Positions 36,869 to 48,870 of a DNA stretch of 64,000 bases are shown piece by piece. The notes beneath the pieces were generated by a model. It was not told the origin of the DNA. It ran no database searches and was given only the letters and a program-made list of their open reading frames with translations. The stretch is from Rhytidiadelphus loreus (Eukaryota > Streptophyta > Bryopsida > Hypnales > Hylocomiaceae). Each line of letters opens with the position of its first letter. Within the stretch, counting starts at the first letter, position 1. The stretch is from assembly GCA_947034895.1 (NCBI GenBank), contig OX344765.1:28339001-28403000 (forward strand), given 5' to 3'. The translations under genes were made by a program, and so were the position numbers.

Positions 36869-37220
36869 TAGCAACCATCCCCAGGTCTTAATTTCTCTAT
36901 TCTCACTCTCTATTTCTCATCGATCTGTATATGAATTCTCATCACCACTGCACTGATTGCTCATACTTCCTAGCTCCTATTGTTCATATGTTCATATGTT
37001 CATGTATCATATAGCTAGCTACCTTCAGTTGTACAGCCTCCTCTCTTCCTGCAGTTTCGAAGCTCAAGATCAGTGTGAAATTTGTACTATGGTTCGTGAG
37101 TTTGTAGGAATGACAGGACGCACATATTGTACCATTCTGTTTCCCTAGATACTACACTTCCTTATTGCACACTGATTTTCATAACTTTGGGAGGAGAGTA
37201 CCGATCGTATTTCGTTGGCT

Positions 37221-38918
37221 ATGGCGGAAATCATGCATCGTAATCTATCCGCGAAACTGCGTTCGTTACCCTCGCACCGATCGAGCTCCTTCCGAAAGTC
37301 CATCGACTGGAGTAATGAGGACTCATCTTCATTCCAGCAAGAAGACTCCTCCGCTCTTGAGATCGACCAGAGCTGGGTGGTGCGGTGGCGTGCGAAAGAG
37401 ACGTTCGACACCCTGTCCCCCTACTCCAACCAGAAAGTGGTCATCGACATCGGGATGACGACTTCCTACCGCATGGAAGGTCCGAAAAATTGCATCGTGG
37501 GCGCGGAGATTTTCGATCTTTTGTGGAACAGCAAGATGTTTGCGAACGAGGACGGCTGCAGGGGGTGGTTCATTGATGAGCTTGAGATCAAGTTCGAGCC
37601 CATGTGGTACCAGGAAGAGATTGTGACGGGGGCTTTGTATCCCAAGACGGTGAACGCGGCGGCCTACTTCGGAGAATCCACGCAAATGGGAGTCACGGGG
37701 TTCGTTGGAAGGAATCCCACGGTGGCGGTGAACATGAGCAAAACGCGAACGCAGCAAACGTCGCAGCAAATGTACACTTGCAGGTACTGTCACTGGGATG
37801 GTAATATGGTTTCGATGGAATGTAGCAAAAAGAATTAGGTCTATGTATCCTGCTTTGACAGGAAGCCTAATCGTATGTTTGGTTTTTCTTTCATATTGTG
37901 ATAAATATATCCAATTGTGGTCTGACTGATATCAGTCTGACCCCTTCCTCCCCTACCCAAGGGAGTTTTCAGAATTTACCATCATGGTAATGAAACAGAG
38001 TTACCACTTAGAAGACGGTCAACTCCGTTTCATTCCTCCATGGTCCACCCTGAGTACTTTGAAATGATCCCTAAATGATCACCTGGAGATCGACAATGCA
38101 TAATAACCTCACTCCCTTCAAATTCAATAAACTGACATGTTCCAGAGAGCCGAACTTCTGACATCCAAGTACTCCGAGTTCTAAAGACGACTAGAATAGA
38201 TCTGAGATTCTAGGATCTAGACTCTGCCGTTTTCAATTGTGGAAAGTGTTGCTTAGAAAATTCGACGAAGACTCCTGAAGAATCTTATGATCTCCCCGCC
38301 ATTTTTGGAGACAATAATGCACAATAACATCACTGTGGTCAAATTCGACAAACTACCATGTCCCAGAGCGCCCGAAATTGGCATATTCACATGCCAATCT
38401 CACAACTTGAGCTCTAAAGATCTGAAGCTCCACTAGTATACCACTCTTTTGTCATTTTGCAATTTTAACGAATTCGTGGTTCCTGTTGCAGGTGGGAACG
38501 CGGCCCAGGCGGCGTCATGATCCTGCACTGGAAGCTCAACCTGTGGTGCCCCTCCAGCAAGCTGGACTACCCCAAGCTCTACAACCCCCGGCGCTGGTCA
38601 GGCTCCAAAGTCCCCCGCTTGCCCGCCGACTATGAGAAGGGCAACTTCAACGGACTGGACTTCAAGCCGCGCGTGGAGTGGGTGGTGCCTGCGTCCGTGG
38701 TGCGCGCAGGACAAGCCTCATGGCGCGTCACCACCAGCGCCAGTCTCACTTGCGTGAGCTCGCACAAGAACTGGTTCTTCGCAACGGACAAGTACTTCCA
38801 CCAGGAGGGGATGCAGAGCGAAGAGATTTGGAGGTTTCCTGGGAAATCCAGCGAGGACTCGTGGCGGTGTAACAGTCGCTCGGGACACCATAGCTTCAGG
38901 GGAGCAGCGTTACTGTAA
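37221..38918 (+). CDS. Uncharacterised two-exon protein, 329 residues
   Basis: Exons 37221-37783 and 38492-38918 join in phase (donor CAG|GTACTG, acceptor TTGCAG) into 329 residues. I chose ATG 37221 because it is the first in-frame ATG; a TTG two codons earlier is not credible. The coding DNA is clearly GC-richer than its surroundings. No signal peptide or membrane segment is seen. Residues 1-35 are Ser- and basic-rich. The rest looks like a folded soluble protein, with Trp-rich motifs (CRGWFIDELEIKFEPMWYQ, ILHWKLNLWCPSS, HKNWFFATDKYF) and a Thr/Ser/Gln-rich strand (SKTRTQQTSQQ). I do not recognise the family. The last 20 or so residues fall in DNA that is repeated downstream, so the present C-terminus may be secondary. 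Confidence 0.8.
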
Positions 38919-39957
38919 CTATTCACAGACTTAGTGTAACATTTCACTAGATTAGCGTGATTCTAATCTGATTACAGATCCCGTTGCAGATTTGTGCCAT
39001 TAGTGTAGGCTTCCGTATGATTCTTCGATTTGGGGAAGTTTCGACAAAACGAATGCCGAATAGTTTCCGAAAAGGAGAGGAAAATGCTGCGGGGAGGACT
39101 GGTTGCGGTGCAGCAGTCGCGCGGGACATCACAGCTGCCAAGGCGCAGTGCCACTGCAGCAATTCACAGGCTTAGTGAAACAGTCCCTAGGGTTAGAGTC
39201 GAATTCTAGGGTTCAAGTGGGGTCACAGAATCGTGCAATTAGAGTGGATTTCCGTATGATTCTCCAAAGTTTCGGCAAACTGAATGGTGGATCGGTTCTG
39301 AAAAGGAGCTAGCATCTGATATTGCGGTGGGCCACACTAATTGCACGGGTTTGTGTCGAAGGTTTATTCTTGATACATAATTCGTCGGGATACTGGCACA
39401 GTTAATACGTAGTGTAGTATGCCACTCTAGGATCTGTACATGTTGTACAGCACTATACTGTACACTACGAAAGCCAAAACAAAAAATGAATCAACTTGTA
39501 TACTTGACGACTCTGTTTTCTCGGTGTATGAATTCGATTTGTTTTGGGGGGTAGTAACGTACTTCTCTTGCTCCGGCCACCATACAGTATATAGCTGCCG
39601 AGGCTCCCTGCAACTGCTGTAAATAACTGAACATTCCCCATGATTAGTATATTCTAGACTTTTAGTGGGGTCACAGAGTCAGTCGGCAATTAGTGCGGGC
39701 TTTCCTTTGATTATATCCGACTATGGAAATGCTCTGCAAACAGAATGCTGGATGGTTTCCGAACCAGGATAGGAAATTGCTGTGGGCCACACTAATTGCA
39801 CGGGTTTGTGTCAGTCGTCGACGGGGTCGATCGAAGTCATCGAACTGTCGAAGCGGTTCATTCTTGATACATAATTTGTCGGAACGCTGGCACAGTTAGG
39901 TACTAGCCGTGCCGCTCCAGGGATCTGTACATTCTGTACAGCACTGTACAGTACCCA
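38855..39957 (+). repeat. Tandem duplications of the 3' end of the unknown gene
   Basis: The segment with the stop codon (GAGGACTCGTGGCGGTG, then AGCAGCG, ATTCACAGACTTAGTG) recurs about 240 bp later as GAGGACTGGTTGCGGTG ... ATTCACAGGCTTAGTG. The following part (GTGGGGTCACAGA at about 39216, GGGCCACACTAATTGCACGG at 39329) recurs near 39666 and 39784. Both later copies end with TGTACAG-rich palindromic sequence. Copies differ by 15-25 percent by eye, so the duplication is old. None of the extra copies keeps the upstream exon. Confidence 0.75.
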
Positions 39958-40172
39958 CAAGGGAATTTAAGTTCACAGCAGTATTAGTTATTAACAGGAA
40001 TAGAGCACATACCTCAAATTTCAAATTGCCACCACATGCTCAAAAATGATTTGAATCACAAACCATAAAGTGCTTTGGAAAGATAATGAAGTCTACTTTA
40101 CTGATGTCTTAAGCATCTACAAAAAAATTTGTGAAATTATATATAAAAACAACATTTTTGGCATACTATCTA

Positions 40173-40650
40173 TCATCTAGTGCTACCACCATTAGCTTTT
40201 ATTAAGGCCTTCATATGGTGAGGGATGCTAGCAAGGAGAACTTCAATCATCTCTAGAGACACCTCTTTCCATACCCTTTGAATGATGTTGACTAATTCTT
40301 CTTTGTTTTGTGGTAGCACCTCATTTTTGGACGGTGTCTTTTGCAATCTTGAATCTTCCACAAGTTTTCAATGGGGGTTAAGTCAAAAGAGTTTGCAGCC
40401 ATGAAAGCTTTCTGATGTCATGTGCTTGCCTCCAATCACTTGATTCCTTGCTATGGTGCTCCAAAGTGCCATCTTCCATGAGTATAAGTGTCTCAGGGTG
40501 ATTGTAGAGAAAGTAGAAGCCATTCAATTAGCTTTCATAAACTACATCAACAAAGTCCCTACTTCTTTGTCTATTAGGTGAGTGGCATTATAATCAATGG
40601 ACATTTATCAAAACTGGTGAATGCAACCCATACCATCATTGATGAACGAC
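40173..40650 (-). pseudogene. Tc1/mariner transposase fossil
   Basis: On the - strand, in changing frames, the order is MMVWVAFTSFDKCPLII (like the conserved VMVWG...GPL block), LMEDGTLEHHSKESSDW (second catalytic Asp block), NSFDLTPIENLW (the classic SPDLNPIEN motif with the last catalytic residue), then PQNKEELVNIIQRVWKEV to IKANGGSTR, the usual C-terminus. At least two frameshifts separate the blocks. The N-terminal DNA-binding half is not recognisable. Dead transposase. Confidence 0.8.
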
Positions 40651-40878
40651 TAGATTTAGAAGACAACACTAAACAATCAAAAGAAAAACTCACCATTCTT
40701 AATAGTGCTACAATACAAAGGGTTGACATGCCACTAGCTAGTACGCATTCCAACAATCATCCTTCTCTTAGCTTCACTCAATAGTCTAGTCTTTATAGCT
40801 CTAAAGCCACTAGAAGAAATCCATGTTTTTTGTGACAAGCCCTAATTTTTTTTGATGGATTTTTTTTTATGTCTAAGT

Positions 40879-40961
40879 TGACATTTAGCTATTTTATGTT
40901 TTTAATGATATTCATTAGATCATTTGGATGTCATTAAAAACATAAAATCAGCTAAATGTCA
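40879..40961. repeat. Hairpin with 30-bp arms
   Basis: TGACATTTAGCTATTTTATG at 40879 pairs with CATAAAATCAGCTAAATGTC ending at 40960, the arms continuing to TTTTTAATGA / TCATTAAAAA. The loop is about 22 bp. It may be a MITE or the foldback end of the Tc1/mariner remnant. Confidence 0.7.
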
Positions 40962-41863
40962 TTGCTTCTTTTGCCAACACAATGAAGTCAAAATCAAATA
41001 CCTACTATTTCATAGATTCTAAAACTTCAAAAGTTCCAATACTTCTACAGTGTTCATGTGCTCTCAAGTAATGAAGTGCTTGCAAGAAGATGATCTGAAC
41101 TCATTACAAGAGCATGTGAACTCATCAACATACCACATTCAATTCATCACCATCCCATCACCATATCATATTGAATTCATTTTATAAACTCATCACTAGA
41201 CTATGTCAACTCATCAATAAGCCATTTGAACTAAGAATCAAAGCATTAGCACTTACTGATTTGAGTGAATTCTTTTAGCTCCTCCTACTCAAGGTTGATG
41301 TTACGTCCACCAAAATCCTACAGAATCAATACTACTATTTCTACCAAATATTGCTTCCAAAAGTGCACTCACTCACCAAAACACATACACAATGTATCCA
41401 CAAGCTACCACATTGGTTGATCCAAGAATGATTTGCATTGAGAGGTTGTTGGAGTTCCATATATGAACTATCAATGCTTCTTTTGCTAACACAATTTAGA
41501 TTTTTCATTTGAAAATTTTGGTATTGGTAAATTGTTGTCATGTTATATTAAATTACCTACAATCTAAACCAATATACTATATACAACCCTTTTAAACTTA
41601 TATGTTAGAATCAAAAAGATTGTGGTGAAAGTAGTTGTTTTGGTTGCTTAATACAAATTATAATGATTTGTGTTAATTGTATATTACGACAAATATCTTC
41701 AAATCTACTCAAAGTAGATGTAACAACAATTCAAATTGCAACCTATAGATCATGTATGATTGTAAATGACACCTCAAGTCTTGGGTTCATCAAAAATCTT
41801 CAAATTCCATTCACATTAAAATTATCAACATTTTTCTCTATATATAATTCTTTTGAAGCATAC

Positions 41864-43010
41864 TGTTGAAGAAGGATAATGACCTACTTGGAAATTACCC
41901 TATTAGTATAATAAGTTTGTTCCAAGGGAGACGGTCAAGTAGGAAATCAATGCTAATGGAACTAACTCCTAAAATAGAAAATACAATCCCAAAATATAAA
42001 ACTACAATCCAATTTGGAAAATTAATAACCACTCAATCTACAACGACATTGCATAATTCACTCACACATAGTTTGACCAACACCATCATACTCATTTTCA
42101 AATAATTCCATAAACACATGTGCACATTAAATCATTCATTAAATCATACACAACAAAACACTCAATTCGGCTTGAATTGAACATGTTTCTTATTTCCAAA
42201 TTGGTGAATACATCACCATTTTACACTTTTAGTTTCAACTTGCAATTCACACTCAACTATTAGGATTCCACATTCTTTATTTCACTTCATCTCCACATCA
42301 CTGATTAGGATATTACATTCCAACTTCCACTATTCTTCACACATATAGTCAGACTTCATCATCCAATCAAAACTCCAACACTTAATCACATCATTTTCAC
42401 CATCTCCTAAAACATTTCTCCAACTTGGAATACTTAAAATTCCACAGTTAGACGCACATACACATCTCCGTCTCAACAAACTCCAAAGACTCACTCACAT
42501 GCACACACACAAAACAACAAATCAAATACACAGTACAACCTGGCTGGGACTTGCAGTGGACACTCTTCAACACTGGGTGCCTTCCAAAACGAGAGAGACA
42601 ACCTAATAGGGACCCAATAGCGGTTACCAAACCGTTCAAACTTCAAACTTAACGGCAAAAAGAATTACCAAATTGGAACCACAAAACATAACTTCCATTA
42701 GACTCCAACTAGGACACAAATACCCTTATCTTCTGACTTGGAATACTACTGCATCACTCCAACTTGAAAACTTACTCAATTAGTACTTAACTTCCAACTT
42801 GGCTCACTCCAAACACAATTTGACATGTACTCCTATTTGGACTAGACATCTCAAAAACTAACTCCAAAAATCACATTCCAAATTGACAAAAACACATATA
42901 AAATCACCAAATTGAATACAAACATACCAAAAAAACATACAAATCACTCTCAAAAACGACAAACAAATCACGAAAAAGCCTTAAAAACCAATCCTAATAG
43001 TTCATCTACA
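41864..43010 (-). repeat. 3' LTR (in element orientation)
   Basis: 1147 bp. Shares TGTTGAAGAAGGATAATGAC, AGTAGGAAATCAATGCTAAT and the terminal TCTACA with the LTR at 45265-46323. Adjacent on the internal side is a short purine-rich stretch on the - strand (GTGTGGGGCTA), a possible polypurine tract. Confidence 0.85.
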
Positions 43011-43047
43011 TAGCCCCACACTCTTTGGTTGTGTCCCCTCAAACATC

Positions 43048-43317
43048 CTATTCACCTTCGTCAACCTTATAACCAACACCAACTTGAATTCCAGGTTCTC
43101 CTCCAAAAGCAACTCCACAACCAACCTTTTTTCGCTCCTCAATCAACTTGTGTTTATCATAAAAAGCCTTAATACGTCCTATATGCATTCCTAGCTCCTT
43201 GCAAACATCAACAATCATTACTTAATGCACACCAAGCAAAAATTGAGTAATATACATTAGCCCCAAAGCTTTCATCTTTTTAGCACATTGGTAGAGAATC
43301 TTCTTGAAAGTTGCCAT
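43048..43317 (-). pseudogene. Small ORF 2 of the LTR element, one in-frame stop
   Basis: From ATG 43317 an 89-codon frame runs to a TAG at 43048-43050, with one in-frame TAA after residue 31. It starts MATFKKILYQCAKKMKALGL, contains a helix-like stretch (CKELGMHIGRIKAFYDKHKL) and ends with a Gly-rich part (GGEPGIQVGVGYKVDEGE). It lies between the coiled-coil ORF and the 3' LTR. It could be a second protein or the C-terminal end of the first. I recognise no family. Confidence 0.5.
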
Positions 43318-43512
43318 ATTGGAATGAAATTGGTCCAATTTAGTACTATATATTTTTTTGTTCTTTTAAAGTAATAATTTATTTTAATTTTTGAAAAATA
43401 ATAATAAAACTTAATTTTCAATTAATCAATTGTCAACATAAATATATGGTCACTATTTTTTGTCATGATTGATTTATGTATAAATCCATTTTCCAAAAAT
43501 TTCAATATTCCT

Positions 43513-45195
43513 TCAAATCTTTGATCTTTTGTTTTTATTTTCAATAAATAATACTTTTACCAAATAATAAAATCCAATGAAACAAGGACTTTGTATTCCA
43601 GGATCCCAAACATATGGATTTTTTTCAAAGTTCCAAATAATCAAATTGTCATAACATTCAATATGAATGATAATTTGATGAGAATTATCAATTCCATTTA
43701 TAAGCAAAATTCTATATAATATAATGCTAAACTTCCAATTCTTTTTATAATTTGAATATTTAAATGCATTGGATTTACAAACAAGTCATTCTTGTAATTA
43801 AAAACCCATAGTTTCAAATCTATAAATTGATATCTTCCAAATTTATTGACTTTGTATTCACTAATCTTAAAAAAACATTTATAATAAATATAAATAATAA
43901 TATGTTTAAACATATATTGCATTTCAATATTTCCATCATTTTTGTTATAAACTTTATTTTCATTATATAAATTCAAATTTACAAACTCTTCTTTAATTTT
44001 CTCACTTTAAACCATAATAAATTTTTTGTTAAGCCTCTTAACATTGTTGAAGTTTGTGATTTGTTGTTTCATTTTAATCTCATCATCCTTTTTCATGATT
44101 GTGTCAATACACATTGGATAACTAAAATTCTTTTCATTAATGATTTTCACTTCCAATGTTGGATTTTTTTCATTTTTGGTAATATTTTTTTCTTCTCATT
44201 TACATACTTATAAATACTTTGAAGGATTAACATTGCAAAGATACTAATAAAACTTTTTAATTTATAGTGTTGCCAATCATTATGAATTTTCAAGTCATTT
44301 ATCCACTTCTCCTTTAATTGATCATATTCTTTGCATTTATTCTTTTCCAACATGATATTATTTTTAAAAGAGATAACATTGCTTACAATGAGACTATTTT
44401 TTTCACATAGAACAAATTTAAGTTGTTTATTCAAATTTTCCACTTGTAATAATAATTAATCTAATTCATTTTGCAAAGCAAATTTATCTTGATAATTCTT
44501 ACATAAATTTGAATGCATTGACCTCAATTTTGATGAAAAGCAAGCTTCCAATTTTTTCCTTTCATTGTGATGTTTTATTTTTAACTTATTAATCTTGAGC
44601 TTTAAAAAGGTTTCATTTTGCACAATTTTCTCTTTTCTTCGAATGCTTCGGCCAACTCTTTTGCAAAACTCTTTTCAAGAACTTTAATTTGTAACTCATA
44701 ATACTTTTTATCATGTTCAATATTATGAATAGTTTTTGAATTCTCCTCTATTTGACCAATTAGTTTTTCATTTTCTTACATTAATTTTGACACTTCATCA
44801 TTTAGCTTAACAATTTTACTTTTATAATCAAAACTTGCAGAAATTAACTCAATAATTTCTTTTCTTCTATATTCTTCATTTTTCCTTGCCATATTTTTTT
44901 CTTTTTCTTCCTCCAACAATTTTTTCTTCCAATTTTGAGTATTTTCATTTTCTTCTTGTACCTTCAATTTTAAATCAATAATAATTTTCTCTCTAATTGA
45001 AATATGATCATACAAACCTTCTCTTTCATCATTAAATTGATTTCTTTCATTCCAAAAATTATCTCTTACACTTATCAAACCATCTTTTTCTTCTTCCAAG
45101 TCTTCAATATGACCCAATAATTGCAAGCAATTTTGATGTAGATAATTCTCTCTTGATGTTCTCGGACAAAAGAATTCCAAATTAGGATCTATCAT
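43513..45195 (-). pseudogene. Broken coiled-coil ORF of the LTR element
   Basis: The frame starts at ATG 45195, 49 bp after the primer-binding site (MIDPNLEFFCPRTSRENYL). It is a charged Lys/Glu/Asn-rich coiled coil (such as HIEDLEEEKDGL and KKKLLEEEKEKNMARKNEE). A TAA at about 44777 is followed in the same frame by more coiled coil (EEKLIGQ-like text, KKYYELQIKVLEKSFAKEL). After a frameshift near 44640 it continues (LKINKLKIKHHNERKK) to a TAA near 44450, then 44147-44443 with a hydrophobic patch (SFISIFAMLILQSIYKY), then a non-coiled C-terminal part at 43700-43976 and 43513-43707 (KISEYKVNKFGRYQF, YDNLIIWNFEKNPYVW). The original protein was about 550 residues. No Gag or pol motif. Function unknown; a structural role is possible. 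Confidence 0.6.
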
Positions 45196-45243
45196 CCTAT
45201 TAGCAAAAAATTTAATTAAACATGAATCAACCTACTTAGTTGT

Positions 45244-45262
45244 CTCCCCGGCAGCGGCACCA
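45244..45262 (-). other. Primer-binding site (tRNA-Asp type)
   Basis: On the - strand, two bases after the LTR, TGGTGCCGCTGCCGGGGA differs by two bases from TGGCGCCGTTGCCGGGGA, the site complementary to the 3' end of plant tRNA-Asp used by many Ty3/gypsy elements. This fixes the element orientation. Confidence 0.85.
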
Positions 45263-45264
45263 AA

Positions 45265-46323
45265 TGTTGAAGAAGGATAATGACCTACTCAGAAATTATT
45301 CCTTTAGTATAATAAGTTCGATCCAAAGGAGACGATCAAGTAGGAAATCAATGCTAATGGGACTTATTCCTAAAATAGGTAACATAATTCAAAAATAGAA
45401 GATAATGGCCTAATTTTGAAAGAGTTAGCAATCACTCAAAGTACAATGACACTCCACACCAAATTTACACACAATTTGTAATTTCCAATCCAAATTTCCA
45501 ATCTAAATTTTCAATTAACACATTCAATTATCATAGCTCACCAAGAACACATATACATACACTACATTCCACTCAATTTGGCTCAAAGTCATATCATATT
45601 AACCAAATTGGTGAATAAACCACCATTAAACATCTTCTTAGATTCTCCGATTTGACACAAGCTCACTCCAAATTCTACTACATAACATTCATATTGTTCT
45701 TACCAACTTATAACTTCCACCTCTCACATTCACATATCATCACACCAAAACTATAGCACACTTGTCTAACCTTGGACACACATACAACCACTACAAGAGA
45801 ATGGGGTCTTTTAAGTAGTGTCCTAGACATCATGTCTTTTAAGTAATGTCTTTTAATGCGGTTTTTAAGTAAATTTTTTCTTAAAAGACAATCTTTTCAG
45901 TAAAATTTTAATTAAAAACTGCATTAAAAGACATTACTTAAAAGACATGATGTCTAGGACACTATTTAAAAGACCCCATTCTCTTGTAGTGAACAAAAAG
46001 AAAACATAACACAGCTCAAACCGGCCGGGACTCGCACTAGCTCTTTTTCTCCAAGTGGGTGAAAATGAATTCGGAAAGAAGGACCTAATAGGGACCAAAA
46101 TAGTAGTTAACAACCGCCAACTAGAAATACTAACCGCAAAGGAAAACCATCCAAATTGGACTTGACATCCTCAAAATTAACCCAATAACTACATTCCAAT
46201 TTGGTAAAATAACACTCAAAATCACCAAATTGAAACACTAACTCACAAAAAAGCCTATCAAAAATCCAAATAAGCACTAAAAAGTTTTAAAACAAAACAA
46301 AACATCCAACTAATTTATCTACA
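45265..46323 (-). repeat. 5' LTR (in element orientation), interrupted by a CACTA MITE
   Basis: 1059 bp including the 203-bp MITE at 45789-45991 and its 3-bp duplication, so about 853 bp without them. It is shorter than the other LTR because of indels. Starts TGTTGAAGAAGG and ends TTTATCTACA on the + strand. Confidence 0.85.
45789..45991. mobile_element. CACTA-type MITE, 203 bp, nested in the LTR
   Basis: Ends CACTACAAGAGAATGGGGTC and, reverse-complemented, the same start; arms of about 70 bp are nearly perfect (ACATCATGTCTTTTAAGTAA pairs). Three-base target duplication AAC on both sides (45786-45788 and 45992-45994), as expected for CACTA. Near-identity of the arms suggests a recent insertion compared with its host LTR. 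Confidence 0.9.
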
Positions 46324-46779
46324 CATACATATGTCAATTTTTTACAATACCAATGGGGGTGGGTCTTAAATGGTGTACAACAACATGTAGTAAAATATTC
46401 AAGTCATCAAGGCTAAAAAAAAGAAGCATAGGCAATTTTTAGAGTGATTATGAAACCAGCCTCAATAACCGAGTCTATCGGATGGTCAACTTTGGAATTC
46501 ATTTACTTTCAAACCGTAATTGATTTTTGCTTCAAGTTTTTTTAGAATTGTAGTGCACAAAAGACACTACAATATTTGTGTTTGCTCATTTGGATTTTGT
46601 CCACTCCTTTTCAACATATGGCACACGGACTAAAATTGAACACAACATAGACTCGGTTTTTGTAGTCACTGTAGATTGTTTATTACAACCATTGGAATTG
46701 GCTTTTTTCAACTTGTAAATAAATTGCTAACAATTTAGTATTTTGAATCATTCTCTACTTCTTTCTACTTACTATTTTT

Positions 46780-47155
46780 TTCATATATGTTGTACAATTC
46801 CAAATGATCTAAATATTTTTAAGCATACAACCAACTTGCCTTGAAGAATGGTTCCAAAGAATTACCTACATTTTGGACATTTTTCATACAAATGTGACCT
46901 TGTGAAGTGCAGATGCCCAAGTTTTCACAGGGCCAAAAAAAGTTTTTTTGTCACTTCAAACACTAATATCTTACAATCTACATTGTGAAAAATTCTAAAA
47001 AAAGTCCACATCTTTCCAAAATAGCATAAATACAAGATCCCATGGTTACATGTGTCCAAAAAATATTTTTTTTCTAAAATTTGGTAATTAACTTATACTA
47101 GAAATGACAATTTTGGAGCAGTTTTGGTGAAAACATAGTAAAAAACCTTTAGAGG
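46780..47155 (+). repeat. Diverged relative of the piggyBac right arm
   Basis: Matches 17250-17624 in order: TATATGTTGTACAA / TATATGTTCTACAA, GAAGTGCAGATGCCC / GAAGTGCAGCTGCCC, TTTTCACA, AAGATCCCATGGTT / AAGATCCTACGGTT, and a terminal TTTAGAGG followed by TTAA at 47156-47159. The left end was not found, so this is a truncated or unresolved copy. Confidence 0.65.
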
Positions 47156-48289
47156 TTAAGAATGCAACCTCTCATACCACAACAAAGCTTGAAAATGTCT
47201 AACATTCCAATGACATTAAGAATTATATTACACCCAATTTTAGCATGATTTTGCTAAAATTTGTAGATTACAACTTTAGCATGATAACAACATTGAAGAA
47301 AGAAAAGACTCTACCTCTTATTGTGCCCAATTTGCTAAATTTTTTGCTAATTGCAATGGAAGACATCCGTATTCCATGAAATGTTTTAACTAGAGTTCGA
47401 ATATTGTCTTGCATATCTTGCCATGACGAAGAGCATCTCTAGTGCACTAAGGAAAAAACTACATCAACAACTACTTTTCAATATTTCAAAGTTAATCAAT
47501 TCCATCATTCTCTGTACAAATGCAACCAGCACCAAATGCTACCAAATCATTCACCCATTAGCTTGTTGACATGAATTTCTTGTGTATTAGACTGCTCGAT
47601 GTAGAACAACAAGTTACTTAATTTTGTTGTAATCGTTTGAGGATGTGCTTGGTTCTAGTGAACATACAGATGCTCGATGTTTTGGAAGTGCAATGCAAAC
47701 ACCTTTCTTTTTCTTTTTTTTCTTTTAAATGATGCATATACCTTTTTTTTCTTTTTTTTTAAACAATGCAGACGCCAAAGCCAAAAGGTGTATTGGATAA
47801 TTATGAATGCTCGATAATATTCAGACTATCTAGAATAGAATCAGTCGATGGAATTTCATAGGCTCAACAAGAGCCAATTCAGTTACTCCCAAAACTATAT
47901 GCCTGGCTACCTTTTAATTTCAAAATGGGAAAATCAGTCGATGGAATTTCACCCCGGCCCCTTGTACAGTGGGACTCCAAATCAACTTCGCGCAACAATA
48001 TCAACACCGAGGTGAAATATCAACGCCCAAGTGAAAAACCTGAAAACAGGTAAAACTATTTGGCACCAAAGTTGTGGAAAGGTAGTCCACAGTTTGTCGC
48101 TTTTGTTATGCAGGCCGCAACGAACACCACCTCGCAACTTGCAAAATCTCAAGATATGCTAGCTTCTCACACTTTGCAAGTTGCTCCATAACCCCGCTCA
48201 TCCGTTTTGCAAGACCGGTGGGGCAGATTTGCAACTTCCTCACCACCGGTCATCCGTTTTGCAAGACGGATGGGGTGCTCTTATAGTTA

Positions 48290-48870
48290 TTTTTTAATCG
48301 CAATGTAGTTGTTTTGTAGTTGTACCTTAATTGAATTCCAATTGTTTTCTAGTTGTTTTCCAATTGTTTTCTAGTCAAACTCCAGTTGTTTTCTATAGAA
48401 TTTATAGCGAAAATGAATAAATAACATGTGACTAATTGGCTTCCAGTTTTCTAGTTGTTTTCTAGTTGTCTTCCAGTTGATTTATAGTTGCCACTGTAGT
48501 TGTTTTCTAGTCAAACTCCAGTTGTTTTCTAGTTGAACTATAGTTGTTTTCTATAGAATTTATAGTGAAATGAATAGGTAACATGTGACTAGTCTTTGAT
48601 AGAGTGGACTCTACAGAACGTAAAGTTGTCCACATCGACAACTCTAATGAATACTGGATGTAGAATACCTCACGTTAATTCTAAATGACTACTCTGTTAT
48701 AGTTTTAAAATCCTGCACTTCATTCTACGACTACTCTGCAACTACAACAACATACATGTTGAAGTTGGTTCAAATAGAGAGGATTATAGTCACAATGTAG
48801 TTATATAGGACACTTAGTTGCAAAGTAGTAGTCGGATACCGGTTGTGGCGGACCTATTTTTCTTCTAGTG
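48290..48870. mobile_element. Truncated CACTA-type element
   Basis: The right end TTTTTCTTCTAGTG at 48857-48870 matches the right end of the intact element at 52014-52983 (both preceded by GTTGTG and GCGGAC/CCGGAC). The body is made of GTTGTTTTCTAGT-type short repeats, the same subterminal kind as in that element but in the other orientation. No left end was found. Confidence 0.6.

Larger units (their letters stand above)
41864..46323 (-). mobile_element. LTR retrotransposon without gag-pol, carrying a coiled-coil ORF
   Basis: Two direct long terminal repeats (41864-43010 and 45265-46323) begin TGTTGAAGAAGG and end ATCTACA on the + strand. The 5-bp target duplication CATAC is exact on both sides (41859-41863 and 46324-46328). 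A primer-binding site on the - strand next to the right LTR shows that transcription runs leftward. The internal region (about 2.25 kb) has no protease, RT, integrase or zinc-knuckle motif. It encodes a long coiled-coil protein and a second small protein, both now broken. LTRs differ by roughly 15 percent by eye, so the insertion is old. It must have depended on enzymes from another element. I do not know this element type. Confidence 0.88.

Noticed and set aside
36666..36956. 96-codon frame upstream of the unknown two-exon gene
   Set aside because: It spans the likely promoter and TATA region and shows no protein-like pattern.
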